Counted from the stretch's first letter, positions 25,120-34,265 are shown. The stretch: DNA of 58,386 nt from Streptomyces lycii (GCF_009735685.1 NZ_WHPN01000256.1:4342-62727), one strand, 5' to 3'. Program-made: numbers and translations. The notes: a model not told the origin generated them from the letters alone.

Positions 25120-26997
25120 TCATCTCCCGGGTGGTTCGAGGGGCAACCGAAGCTGCATGGGACGCGGCGGGCGCATGCGTACGCGCTCGGCGCGAATGGG
25201 AAGCGTCATCTGGCGTGTACGAGGTGTTGGTGCCGGGCGGCCCGGTGCCGGTGTCGCCGACGGGGTGGGAGCCGACGGCCGAGAGGCCGGGACGCGCTCG
25301 GCCCGGACGGGTAGCCACAGCTGCGTCGGTCTGGACGGTCGGGCGGGCAGGCGCTGGACGGTCATCGGGAGAGCGAGCTGCCGTGTCCGGCGGGCTTGGG
25401 CTGGATGGATCACGGAGCGGGGGCCTTTCGGCGGGGCGGGCGAGGTGGCGACGGCTCGCCGCACGCGGCGCGCGGGCGGGGCAGCGTGTCCGGCGGGCGC
25501 GCCAGCGGTACGGGTCCGGGCGGCAGAACGGCCGAGACCGGGACCGCCACGGGCCGGCGACGCCGGGTCGGTGGCTCGACCACCCCCACCACGTCTGGGA
25601 GCGGGACCCGGCGGACGAAGCCCTGATCTTCCGCCGCGTCCGGGGCGACCACCTCCGCTTCCCGGGCCTCCGCCACCTCCTCGGCCGAATCCGGCTCGGC
25701 CGCCTCCAGCACCGCCACCGGGACGGCGCCTGAGGAGGCTCACGCCGGGCAGGTAGGTGTCCATGAGCCGGTACATCGCCGCGTGCTTGAGCATCCGCAC
25801 CGGGGCCGGCGTGTGCGGGCTGCTGACCGGGGTGCCGCGCAGCACGACCTGCATGGTCCAGCCGGGGATCTTGAACAGCACCCAGAACAAGGCGAGACCG
25901 GCAAGCATGGTGCCCAACTGGTCCATCTTCGGGATGCCCAGGGCGGCGGCGCCAGGAGCGAAGAAGAGCTTCAAGCCCAGCACGAAGGTCGTCGACTGCG
26001 CGATCTGCACCACCATGCACCCGCCCAGGCCCCGCCACCACAGCCGTGCGACCGGGTCGGTGAGCGGATGGGCGTGGCAGGCCAGGGCCAGCGGCCCGCA
26101 GACGGCCAGCAGCGCCATCACGGCGATGCGCACCATGAAGCCGATCAGGACCGCCACCACGAGGGCGAGCATCAGCAGAGCCAGGAACAGTTGGTACAGC
26201 TTGAACGCGGGGCCGTCGAAAAGCGCGAGCGGGATGGCGCGTTCGACCAGTCCGTGCCCGGCATCGGACATCTCGGTATCCGTGATCGCGTGCGCGAGGG
26301 CGTTCGACAAGCCGATGGCCTTGCCCATCACGGTCAGGGACGAGGCGGCTGCGACCATTCCCACCAGCAGACGCGGCACGACTTGTTTGAGGGCATAGCG
26401 GTTCTGCATGGTCTCGTGACCCATGACGGTGAGGCCGCCCGCGGTCACGAAGAGCACGTAGATCCCGACCGTGATCCCCAGCGTCGCCGTCCACAGCCTT
26501 CTGACGTCGGCGTGCCCGGTGACGTCGGGGGTCGCCAGGAGCGTGTCGGCGAGGAACGCGCGGACCGGCTTCATGATCTGCTCGATCAGCATGCCGAGGA
26601 ACGAGGAGACCGCGTCCACGACCATGCCGGGGATGTCGAAGAGGCCACCGAAGACCTCGGCGTCGGGGGGCTCGCAGGAGAAGCCTTCGACCTCGCACGC
26701 CGGAGGCGTCGGACCGGGAGCCGGTTCCCGTGGCGGGGACGGGTCGCTGTCGGGTGCGGGAGGGTCCGGAGCGGGTGTCGGCCCGGGGGCGGGCTCCGGC
26801 TCTTCTTCCGGTGCGGGCTCGGGCGCAGGGCCGGGCTGCGGTTCTGGCCGAGGCTCCGGATCCGCAGGGGCCGACGGAATCCGAGCCGCCGTGTGCGCGA
26901 TTGCGGTGTCGGTCGTCGGCAGGCCGAGGACGAGGAAGACCAAAGCGAAGAGCAGCACGGGCAGAGCTCGGCCGGCGGATCGTTTCGCGCGGGCCAT
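25120..26997 (-). CDS. VirB6/TrbL-like polytopic channel protein
   Basis: 625 aa. Signal/TM segment (ALPVLLFALVFLVLGLPTT), then a Pro/Glu-rich stretch (~45-100). The membrane core (~120-400) holds about six helices, including LGITVGIYVLFVTAGGLTVM, FLALLMLALVVAVLIGFMV and VMALLAVCGPLALACHAHP; the last, with the following PVARLWWRGLGG, is typical of actinobacterial TrbL/VirB6. A Gly/Arg-rich tail with Gln-Leu-Pro repeats (RQLALPM, TQLWLPV, RQMTLPI, MQLRLPL) ends the protein. It likely forms part of the inner-membrane channel. TGATG overlap (1 base) with the pilin-like gene; 6 bases before the PrgI-like gene. Confidence 0.88.
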   Translation of the reverse strand: MARAKRSAGRALPVLLFALVFLVLGLPTTDTAIAHTAARIPSAPADPEPRPEPQPGPAPEPAPEEEPEPAPGPTPAPDPPAPDSDPSPPREPAPGPTPPACEVEGFSCEPPDAEVFGGLFDIPGMVVDAVSSFLGMLIEQIMKPVRAFLADTLLATPDVTGHADVRRLWTATLGITVGIYVLFVTAGGLTVMGHETMQNRYALKQVVPRLLVGMVAAASSLTVMGKAIGLSNALAHAITDTEMSDAGHGLVERAIPLALFDGPAFKLYQLFLALLMLALVVAVLIGFMVRIAVMALLAVCGPLALACHAHPLTDPVARLWWRGLGGCMVVQIAQSTTFVLGLKLFFAPGAAALGIPKMDQLGTMLAGLALFWVLFKIPGWTMQVVLRGTPVSSPHTPAPVRMLKHAAMYRLMDTYLPGVSLLRRRPGGGAGGGRAGFGRGGGGGPGSGGGRPGRGGRSGLRPPGPAPRRGGGGRATDPASPARGGPGLGRSAARTRTAGAPAGHAAPPARRVRRAVATSPAPPKGPRSVIHPAQARRTRQLALPMTVQRLPARPSRPTQLWLPVRAERVPASRPSAPTPSATPAPGRPAPTPRTRQMTLPIRAERVRMRPPRPMQLRLPLEPPGR

Positions 26998-27368
26998 CAG
27001 CCGTCTCCCGCTCCGACGATGCCTTTCAGCACGGTTACGACGACCGGGGCGAGGATCGCCAGGCCGTATCCGATGGCCGAGGCTTTCAGCGCCCGCTTGG
27101 CCGCCTCGACTTCCCCCGGATCACCTCCGGCCATCAGATAACGCAGACCGCCGAAGGTGAGGAACAAGGTGGCCAGTCCCGCGAGGAGACCGACCACCCA
27201 GTTCCGCAGGTTGTTGATCACGGTGGGGATGTCCGCGACGGCCCACCCCCGGGAAGTACCTGCCAGGAGCAGCAAGGCAGCGCAGAGCACGGTGAGACCG
27301 CCCCTGACCGCCCAGGTACCGGTAGCGGCCACCCGGGACCGGCGTCGGCGATCAAGCCTTGCGGGCAT
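26997..27368 (-). CDS. VirB2/TrbC-like pilin
   Basis: 123 aa. ATG at 27368 has GGAGG 8 bases upstream; the longer frame to 27524 is not supported. Basic start, a hydrophobic signal-like segment (GGLTVLCAALLLLAGTSRG), then two helices (WVVGLLAGLATLFLTFGGLRYL; IGYGLAILAPVVVTVLKGIV) joined by a loop with GGDPGEVEAAKRALK. This is the size and layout of the pilin-like proteins that open actinobacterial T4SS operons. First gene of the operon; the 337-base gap before it holds a long-spaced inverted repeat. Confidence 0.85.
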   Translation of the reverse strand: MPARLDRRRRSRVAATGTWAVRGGLTVLCAALLLLAGTSRGWAVADIPTVINNLRNWVVGLLAGLATLFLTFGGLRYLMAGGDPGEVEAAKRALKASAIGYGLAILAPVVVTVLKGIVGAGDG

Positions 27369-27705
27369 GGCAGGCCACCTCCAGCGGCACAGCAAAAAGG
27401 GAGAGCGGGTCAGAAAAGCGGGGAACAGCGGTGTGCGGGATGACGCAGTGGGGTGAGCACGAATCCCTCGACCGGGGCCGTCCTCCTGACGGGCAGCGGG
27501 AACGAGGTCCTCGGGTGTCAGCACGAGACGGTGTGCTCACCCCACGCGGCACAGGACCCGGTGAAACGTCCGACGGGCCCGGTTCGGCAGCCGCCGCCGG
27601 ACACCTGGATGGCGCCCGGGGGGACTGCTCACCGGGGATAGAGATTCACGGCACCGAAATTGACGTATCGCGCCGGGACGTCCCCCGTCTGGGTCACTAC
27701 TCGCG
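27369..27705. promoter_or_regulatory. Control region of the transfer operon with 13-bp inverted repeat
   Basis: 337 bases without a gene. GTGGGGTGAGCAC at 27448-27460 is repeated exactly inverted (GTGCTCACCCCAC) at 27533-27545, centre spacing 85 bases, about eight helical turns. It lies 80-177 bases before the pilin-like gene and downstream of the sigma-like regulator. An operator pair for that regulator, or part of an oriT-like site, are both possible. An 11-base copy also lies at 29869-29879. Confidence 0.5.
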
Positions 27706-28521
27706 TCAGCGCAGTCGGTCCCGGAGGTGCTTGGCGAGACGCTGCTCAGCGACGGCGCGGTGGCGGTAGAGCTGACGCACGCTCACACCCCGCTCGACCG
27801 CCAGGCGCTGCATCGGCTCGCCCCGCAACCGCGTGCGAGCGATCAGCCGGGCCTCGGCCAGGCCGACGACATCAGTGCTGACCGCCTGGGCCAGCACCGC
27901 GTACTCGTCCCCCGCCTCACCGGGTTCGGTGGCGGGAGTCGAATTCCAGCACTCAGCATGGCTCCCGGAAGATGCGAGTCGGCCGACGTACGCGGTCAGC
28001 GTTCCGCTCTCCCGCTCGGCGCGCCGACGCGCGGCGTACACCAGCCGGTGCACCGCACGGTCGGCTGCGGCGAACAGCTCCCGCCCCACATCAGCGGTGT
28101 CCACGTCCACAACCGGCACAGCGGCGGCGACCGCGGCGAGGGCTTCCTGCTCGACTTCCGCCCGCTCCACATGGGCCGGGCGCGCCAACCGGGCCAGCAT
28201 CCGACGCAGAACCGGTACGGCCATGGCGACCGCCACCGTGTCCCACGGCCGGCCGATTCGCTGAGCCCGGCGAACCACCTCGCGCCAGGTCTGTGCGCGC
28301 AGCGCAGGTGAGGTGGCGGGGTAAGCAAGGCGGACCCGCACCTGATCGACGGTCAGCACGGGCTGCTCCGGGTCCTCGCAGACCAGGTGCGCGGGGAGCG
28401 TCAGGGGGACGGGAGCGGTGCCGAGCGCGAGGAAGGACGCTTCCAAGGCCCCCAGCGGCGAGCGGCCGGCGGGGTGCGTACAGGCGACGCGGTGGCGGGA
28501 AGGACGTGCGGTGGAGTGCAT
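27706..28521 (-). CDS. Sigma-like helix-turn-helix regulator
   Basis: 271 aa from ATG 28521, preceded by AAGGAG; the longer frame to 29004 lacks support. The middle is helical and Ala/Arg-rich (WREVVRRAQRIGRPWDTVA; VPVLRRMLARLARP). The C-terminal ~60 residues look like a sigma-70 region-4 HTH: AEARLIARTRLRGEPMQRLA, VERGVSVRQLYRHRAVAEQR. Proteins like this commonly sit upstream of conjugation operons in Streptomyces elements and are taken as their regulators. It reads towards the transfer operon. Whether it activates or represses cannot be seen. Confidence 0.75.
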   Translation of the reverse strand: MHSTARPSRHRVACTHPAGRSPLGALEASFLALGTAPVPLTLPAHLVCEDPEQPVLTVDQVRVRLAYPATSPALRAQTWREVVRRAQRIGRPWDTVAVAMAVPVLRRMLARLARPAHVERAEVEQEALAAVAAAVPVVDVDTADVGRELFAAADRAVHRLVYAARRRAERESGTLTAYVGRLASSGSHAECWNSTPATEPGEAGDEYAVLAQAVSTDVVGLAEARLIARTRLRGEPMQRLAVERGVSVRQLYRHRAVAEQRLAKHLRDRLR

Positions 28522-28542
28522 GGCAGATGCTCCTTGCGGGGC

Positions 28543-28568
28543 GCGGTGGACAACGTCTGCTCCACCGC
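28543..28568. promoter_or_regulatory. Inverted repeat in the leader of the sigma-like gene
   Basis: GCGGTGGA (28543-28550) and TCCACCGC (28561-28568) form a perfect 8-bp inverted repeat with a 10-base spacer, ending 21 bases before the regulator's start codon. Possible operator for autoregulation. Confidence 0.4.
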
Positions 28569-29296
28569 TGTCACCCCGCCGTGCCACGCCCGGGCCGCCG
28601 CCGCGCGAACACCGGTTCCCTGGCCCGGTCCGTGCGATGGCTCGTAACCGGACCGCCCTGGCTGAGCAGCACGTTTGCCGAGTCCCTGAGACCGGATTCG
28701 AACCTAAGAATTTCTCGTCCCGCTCCTGCTGGGCGGCCGGCTTGTGCCGAAAACCGCGAGCGTCGCCAGTGAAGATCAAGGGACAGCAGATGCGTGCCAC
28801 CGAGGAGACAACCGCTGGCTCGCAGGGGAGATCGGCGCTGGGAGTCAGCCGAAGCCCGACGCGGATGGGGTGGCGCGCCCGGGGACACCCGACGGAGACT
28901 TCTTCGTGCTCGCCGATGGCACGCTGCGTTCCCTCGCAGCACCCCAATGGAGTGATCATCACGGCACCACGGGATCTCGTTGCCTCGGTGATGGGGCCCT
29001 CCACCTCGGCTGGCCAGCCCGGCGACTACCAGGCCTCACCCGGGGAGGAAGAACAACGGACATGCGGCCCGGCGGTGGTTCGTAGGTGGCTCGCCACTGG
29101 CTCGATAGCCGCTGACCAGCGAAAATGCTGGCCGATACCCATAGGTTAGGGGTTGTCCCGTACCGATCGTCAGGTATGCCGAGACATGCCAGGTGGCAAC
29201 CGGCCAAGGCTGGCTGAAGCAGGGTGACCGGTCCCACCTGGGGCGGTGGGCCTCCGATGCGCTGGCTGCCTGGAAGCGGCGCCCAGAACTACCATC
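28569..29296. other. Long intergenic region without a convincing gene
   Basis: About 730 bases between divergent genes. Frames here lack ribosome sites and recognisable motifs. ACCGGATTCGAACC at 28691-28704 looks like the T-arm of a tRNA read backwards, but no full cloverleaf fits; it may be a relic of an old attachment site. GGGGTTGTCCCGTACC at 29149-29164 resembles ends of some Streptomyces insertion sequences, but no partner end or transposase is visible. Confidence 0.4.
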
Positions 29297-29734
29297 ATGA
29301 TCATGATTACGCGCAGGAAAGACGGCTACGAGGTCGATACCAATCCGGACCGCCTCGACATCGACTTGGTCCACCACTGGCTTTCGACCGACGCCTTCTG
29401 GGCCCTGGGCCGCAGCCGCGAAACAGTCGAGCAGTCCATCCGCGCTTCTCTCAACTTCGGCCTCTATGGCGTCAACGGCGCCCAGAGCGGCTACGCACGC
29501 GTGGTCACCGACTTGACGACCTTCGCCTGGCTCTGCGACGTCTACGTCGACCCAACGCACCGCGGCATGGGGCTCGGTACCTGGCTGGCCGCCGTGATCC
29601 GTGACCATCTGGAGCCTTACAAACCCAAGCGAATTCTTCTGTCAACGCTCGATGCCCACGAGGTCTACGCCAAGGTCGGTTTCGTCCCCTTCCCGGATCC
29701 CCAAAAGCTGATGATCATGAAACACGTTCAGTGA
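29297..29734 (+). CDS. GNAT-family N-acetyltransferase
   Basis: 145 aa from ATG 29297 (ATG 29303 is possible; ribosome site weak). GNAT pattern: N-terminal LVHHWLSTDAFWALGRS, beta strands SGYARVVTDLTTFAWLCDVY, then motif A VDPTHRGMGLGTWLAAVI (R-x-x-G-x-G acetyl-CoA pyrophosphate loop), and the C-terminal ILLSTLDAHEVYAKVGFVPF typical of this subfamily. It would transfer an acetyl group from acetyl-CoA to an unknown small molecule or protein amine. A stand-alone cargo gene between the regulator and the Gabija locus. Confidence 0.85.
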   Translation: MIMITRRKDGYEVDTNPDRLDIDLVHHWLSTDAFWALGRSRETVEQSIRASLNFGLYGVNGAQSGYARVVTDLTTFAWLCDVYVDPTHRGMGLGTWLAAVIRDHLEPYKPKRILLSTLDAHEVYAKVGFVPFPDPQKLMIMKHVQ

Positions 29735-30267
29735 GTGCTCGTACCTGCTCCTGGATACGGCTACGCCGTCATTTCTCGTGAACATCAGCGAGCCCATGGA
29801 TCGCCAACCGCTGCCGAAGCTGATCTCTACCATCCAATCGAGGCGCTTGACAGCGAACCCAGTCGTACGGGGTGAGCACGCTGCGGGTGCTGTACGGCCA
29901 TACCAGCTGGAGCGAACGGGACCATGCCATACGTCGAGGTGCCGGGAATTCCACACGCGAGCGTTGGCGAAACCCCCTGTTGGACTGCGCGACGGCCAAG
30001 TTCGAGGACGCGGTTCCGGTAGGGCTGTTTCCGTGGTCAAGGGGTGCGCGCGGTTTCCAGGGCATCGGGCTGGTACTGGGCGGCGCCTACCCAACAGCGT
30101 ACTGTTCCGTCCCGCTCGCGAGCTGTCGCTTCGCCGGAGGATGTGGGGGGAAACTGGGCCTCAAGAGGGCATCTCTGCCATAGCATGGTGCCGCCTCTTT
30201 GGCAGGTCGCCAAGGCATGGGATGAGCGTCACTGCCAGGAGTACTTCGCCGATGAACCAGGAGAACG
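29735..30267. other. Intergenic region upstream of the Gabija locus
   Basis: About 530 bases with no supported gene. Frames are short and lack ribosome sites. It holds GGGGTGAGCAC (29869-29879), identical to part of the inverted repeat before the transfer operon. The promoter for the defence genes should be near its right end. Confidence 0.4.
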
Positions 30268-32274
30268 ATGCAGCTTCGTCGCCTTCGTATCCGGAGCTTC
30301 CGCAACTTCAGGGACCTGGTCATAGATCCGTTCCCAACGCCGACTGTGATCGTCGGCGAGAATGGTGCAGGCAAGAGCAACTTGCTCCACGCCCTGCGAC
30401 TGGTTCTTGATCCAGATCTGCCAGACCGGCGCCGGGAGCTGCTGTCGGAGGATATCCACGACGGCTCTCCCACCCTGGCCGAGGGGGCGGAGGTCACTGT
30501 GGAAATCGAACTCTGCGGCTTTGAGGACGATCCCGATGCGCGGAGCGAACTCGACGGGGCCATCGTGAGCGTGGATCCGCTTACGGCCCGGCTCACATAC
30601 CTGTTCCGGCCGAAGCAATCGGCGGCGCTCCTATTGGGTGAGGAGGAGGAGGCCCAGCCGCTGACACCGAACGACTACGAATGGACCATCTTCGGCGGCA
30701 CGGACCCGAGCAACAGCATGCTCGGCGCGAAGAAATATGCCGCATTGTCGGTTCTGCCAGCACTGCGGGATGCCGAGAGCGACTTCGCGCGCCCAGACCG
30801 CAGCCCTCTGACGAGACTGCTGCGCGAGCTTCCCCCATCACAGACCAGCATCGATAAGACACTGGAGGCGATACGCAACGCGCGAGAGGATCTCGGCCGC
30901 GATTCCAACGTCCAGCGTGTCGCCGACCTGATTCGGGCGCGCGTGACCACCATGGCCGGACCCCGGCTGAACCTCGATCCGTCACTGGCTTTCATCGGGC
31001 GCGATGAAGATCTGCTGCGCAGCATCCGGTTGTTCATCGACCCATCTGCCGCTAGGGGCGTTGACCGGACCTCAACGGGCACCGCCAACGTGCTCTACCT
31101 GGGGCTCCTGCTGGAGTGGCTGGGCCTGCGCCGGGGGGCCCTAAATGGCGAGGACACCCTGCTGGCGGTCGAGGAACCAGAGGCCCATCTACACCCCACC
31201 TTGCAGCGGCACCTTTTTGCCCACCTACTCGCCCAGTCCAACCGCCTGCTGCTGACTACCCACAGTCCGCATATCGCCGCTGTAACCCCGCTGCCCAGCC
31301 TGGTGCTCTTGCTAGATGGCGTTGCTGGGTCCGAGGCGCGTGTCATGTCCTCCGACCTACTCACGGCGCCCGAGCGAGTGGACCTGCAGCGGTACCTCAA
31401 CGTCAACCGGGCAGAACTGCTCTTCGCACAAGGCGTCGTTCTAGTTGAAGGGATCGCTGAGACCTATGTCTTGCCTGCACTCGCCCGATCTGCCGGGTTC
31501 AACCTTGACGCCCACGGCATCGTCGTCGCCAGCATCGACGGAACGGATTTTGCTCCCTACGCAAAACTTCTGGGCCCCTCCGGTTTCAACCGCCCCTTCA
31601 GTGTCCTGACCGACGGCGACGCCGTCGACACCGAGAACAAGGAGAAGTACCGGCGCGAACTGGGCCTGAAGCGTGCCCTCGACCTGTTGACGGTCCTCGC
31701 CGACGCAGACACGGCCGATACGTATGAGGAAGCTTTGGGCGTTCTACAGGAACAGAACCTTCCGGGCACCGGAGGTTCGCGGATGGGGCGCAAGGATCTT
31801 GTCACCACCGCCGCGGGCTTCGGCATCTTCGTGGGCCCGGACACCCTGGAGACCGACCTTGCACCGCTGCTGGGCAAGGAGATGAAAGCCACATTCAACG
31901 AACTCGCTAACGGGCGGAGACGTCGCGAGAACTTCGCCAAGGCCGTGGATCAGGTCTCTGCTGGATCTTCTACCGCCCCCCAGCGCGACGCCATCGTCTC
32001 CCGTATCGAGCGGGATCCTGTCAGCAAGGGCCGCTTCGCCCAGCGGCTTGCAACCCACGTCGAGCAACTCGATCTACCCACTCAGATCCGGAAATTGCTC
32101 AGTGTCTCCGCTGAACAAGCCGTTAGCCAGGCAGACCTGCTGGGTCTGCCTGGCTGCGGACCGCTGCTGGCGCTCCTGGACGATCTGCGCCGCCGCTACG
32201 AGAATCTGCCCCTGGTCCCCACCCTTGAAGAGACCAGTGGATCCTTTCCTGGCGAGCAGGGGACGAGTACATGA
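30268..32274 (+). CDS. gajA: OLD-family ATPase/TOPRIM nuclease (GajA-like)
   Basis: 668 aa; GGAGAACG lies upstream of ATG. N-terminal ABC-type ATPase: LRRLRIRSFRNFRDLVIDPF, Walker A GENGAGKSNLLHAL near residues 31-44, and Walker B VEEPEAHLHPTLQRHLF followed by LLLTTHSPHIAAV near 300-340. The C-terminal TOPRIM domain shows ELLFAQGVVLVEGIAETYVL (catalytic Glu), IDGTDFAPYAKLL and VLTDGDAVD (the D-x-D). This is the OLD nuclease architecture. In Gabija, GajA is a nucleotide-sensing DNA endonuclease that cuts phage DNA together with GajB. The stop overlaps the helicase start (ATGA). At 668 aa it is longer than the best-studied GajA (about 580 aa). Confidence 0.85.
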   Translation: MQLRRLRIRSFRNFRDLVIDPFPTPTVIVGENGAGKSNLLHALRLVLDPDLPDRRRELLSEDIHDGSPTLAEGAEVTVEIELCGFEDDPDARSELDGAIVSVDPLTARLTYLFRPKQSAALLLGEEEEAQPLTPNDYEWTIFGGTDPSNSMLGAKKYAALSVLPALRDAESDFARPDRSPLTRLLRELPPSQTSIDKTLEAIRNAREDLGRDSNVQRVADLIRARVTTMAGPRLNLDPSLAFIGRDEDLLRSIRLFIDPSAARGVDRTSTGTANVLYLGLLLEWLGLRRGALNGEDTLLAVEEPEAHLHPTLQRHLFAHLLAQSNRLLLTTHSPHIAAVTPLPSLVLLLDGVAGSEARVMSSDLLTAPERVDLQRYLNVNRAELLFAQGVVLVEGIAETYVLPALARSAGFNLDAHGIVVASIDGTDFAPYAKLLGPSGFNRPFSVLTDGDAVDTENKEKYRRELGLKRALDLLTVLADADTADTYEEALGVLQEQNLPGTGGSRMGRKDLVTTAAGFGIFVGPDTLETDLAPLLGKEMKATFNELANGRRRRENFAKAVDQVSAGSSTAPQRDAIVSRIERDPVSKGRFAQRLATHVEQLDLPTQIRKLLSVSAEQAVSQADLLGLPGCGPLLALLDDLRRRYENLPLVPTLEETSGSFPGEQGTST

Positions 32275-34265
32275 TCTCTGCTCCACCCGTCCGTGAGCCA
32301 GCGGCAGGCACCTTCACTCCGCCCCCGGAACACACCGTGCAGCTGAAACCGGCCCCGGCATCGCTCCGGCTACCACCGGCCCTGGCCCAGGAGATCGCCG
32401 ATCTGCATCCGCGACAACGCCAGGCCGTGCACCATCAAGGCAACCTGGTTCTCGTGGCTGGCCCAGGTGCGGGGAAGACACGCACTCTCGTGGCCCGCGT
32501 CGGCCAACTTCTGGCGACTACCAGTCCTCACCGCGGGGTCGCCGCGATCACCTACACCGATGCAGCAGCCGCCGAAGTCAGCACCCGACTGCGAATCCTG
32601 GGCATGCGCCCCGGCCGCCGCCTGGCCAGCCGCACCGTGCACGCCTTCTGCCTACACCACATTCTGCGGCCGTACGCACGATTCACTACCGTGCCGTACG
32701 CCGACGACCTGCCTGTTCTCAGCGATACCGAAGCCAACAAACTCTGGGCCCAAGCCACGTACACGGCCGGCCTGCCGGTGAAGGACAAGCCAGAAGCTCT
32801 GCTAACCAAGATCCGGCGTCTCATGGCCGCCGGACATAACCTGCAGGGCTACCAGCGCCAATACGTGAATGCCGTACACCTCTACGAGCATTCTCTGATC
32901 GACCGCGGATGCTGGGACTTCGACGCCATGCCAGGCCGAGCACTGGCTGTACTCCGGGCCAGCGAGCCCGCCCGCGACATGCTCTCAGCCCGATTCCCCC
33001 ACCTCGTCGTCGACGAATATCAAGATCTCAATCCCGTGCTGCACTCCGTGGTCACCGAACTCCTCATGGCCGGAGTCCATGTGACCGCCGTCGGCGACCC
33101 CGACCAAACCATGTACGCCTTCCAGGGCGCCGACATCCGATACTTCAAGGAACTCCACGAGCGAGATGACTTCACCACCGTCCAGCTACTGGTGAACTTC
33201 CGTAGCGGCAGAAACCTGGTGGCCGCAGGCCGCGGCGTGCTGGGCAGAGACCCCGGCTACAGAGCCGATCCGGATCAGGAAGCACCCGGAACCGTCACCC
33301 TCGAACGAATCTCTGATGAAGACGACAGAGATCTCGTTGACCACGCGCAACGCACCGTCGACGTCATTCGCCAGCGAATCGCAGCAGGCACCTTGCCCGA
33401 AGATATTGCCGTGCTCTATCCGGGCAACAAGAACCTCCTAGAGCACCTCATCAAGGCCCTCCAAACTGCCGACCTGCCCTGCGACATGGAGCGCACCCGC
33501 AAGATCCCCAGCGGACCTCTCGCCGACTTCGTCTCCGCCTGCACCGCTCGCCGACTGGCCGGCCCTGTACCCGGTCCTGAGGACCTGCCGCCGCATGCTC
33601 CTGATGGCGAGGCTGGAGGTGCCACGGATTCGCCGTCGGAGCCCAAACGGCGGCGGACGTCGGCGCAACAGGCCAAAACTGTCCGAGAACTAGCTTCCAC
33701 ATGGCATCACCGCCGACAGGCCGCGGGTATCACCCTGGAGGAGGAAACACCGCGCAGCCTTGCCCGGGATCTCCTGACACTGCTCGATGCCCCCGACCGC
33801 GAAGCCGCGGAGGATGACACGACGGCCTTCCTCGACCGCCTCCTCGCGCACCTCAGTGTCGACCAGCTAGCCAGCCTCGCTCCCGATCTTCGAGACCAGC
33901 AAGCACCGAGTGATTTCCGAACTGCGGCGGCAAGCGGCCTGACAATGGCGGAACTTGCCGGCGAACGTGCCCCCGGACGCATCGTGCTGACTACTTACCA
34001 CAGCGCCAAGGGCCGAGAATTCTCGGTCGTAGTCCTTCCCGGCCTGGTCGACGGCCTCATGCCCTTCTACTTCGCGAACCAAAACCTGCCGACCAGATCC
34101 CTCGAGGAGCAACGCCGTAACTTCTATGTCGCAGTCACCCGGGCCCAGGACGAAGTCGTGCTTATAGCCGGTGACCGCTTCACCGACCCGTACCACGGCG
34201 TACGAATCGAAGGACGATCCCAGTTCGTCGACGACATCCTCAACCAGGCATCGAACTCGTTCTGA
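32271..34265 (+). CDS. gajB: UvrD/PcrA-like helicase (GajB-like)
   Basis: 664 aa, starting in a 4-base overlap with the OLD gene. Superfamily 1 motifs in order: Q-motif LHPRQRQAVHHQGN, Walker A VAGPGAGKTRTLVAR (~residues 62-76), motif Ia AAITYTDAAAAEVSTRL, motif II HLVVDEYQDLNPV, motif III VGDPDQTMYAFQGA, motif IV VNFRSGRNLV, motif V TTYHSAKGREFSVVV and motif VI RRNFYVAVTRAQDEVVL. An OLD nuclease followed by an overlapping UvrD-like helicase defines the Gabija phage-defence system, where GajB senses DNA ends and supports GajA. It is longer than the archetypal GajB (about 490 aa), so a Gabija-like variant is the safest call. Confidence 0.85.
   Translation: MISAPPVREPAAGTFTPPPEHTVQLKPAPASLRLPPALAQEIADLHPRQRQAVHHQGNLVLVAGPGAGKTRTLVARVGQLLATTSPHRGVAAITYTDAAAAEVSTRLRILGMRPGRRLASRTVHAFCLHHILRPYARFTTVPYADDLPVLSDTEANKLWAQATYTAGLPVKDKPEALLTKIRRLMAAGHNLQGYQRQYVNAVHLYEHSLIDRGCWDFDAMPGRALAVLRASEPARDMLSARFPHLVVDEYQDLNPVLHSVVTELLMAGVHVTAVGDPDQTMYAFQGADIRYFKELHERDDFTTVQLLVNFRSGRNLVAAGRGVLGRDPGYRADPDQEAPGTVTLERISDEDDRDLVDHAQRTVDVIRQRIAAGTLPEDIAVLYPGNKNLLEHLIKALQTADLPCDMERTRKIPSGPLADFVSACTARRLAGPVPGPEDLPPHAPDGEAGGATDSPSEPKRRRTSAQQAKTVRELASTWHHRRQAAGITLEEETPRSLARDLLTLLDAPDREAAEDDTTAFLDRLLAHLSVDQLASLAPDLRDQQAPSDFRTAAASGLTMAELAGERAPGRIVLTTYHSAKGREFSVVVLPGLVDGLMPFYFANQNLPTRSLEEQRRNFYVAVTRAQDEVVLIAGDRFTDPYHGVRIEGRSQFVDDILNQASNSF

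Noticed and set aside
28571..28942. Minus-strand ORF upstream of the sigma-like gene
   Set aside because: Arg-rich shadow-type composition, no start signal, no recognisable domain.
29149..29164. End of an insertion sequence
   Set aside because: One IS-like end only; no partner inverted repeat, target duplication or transposase was found.
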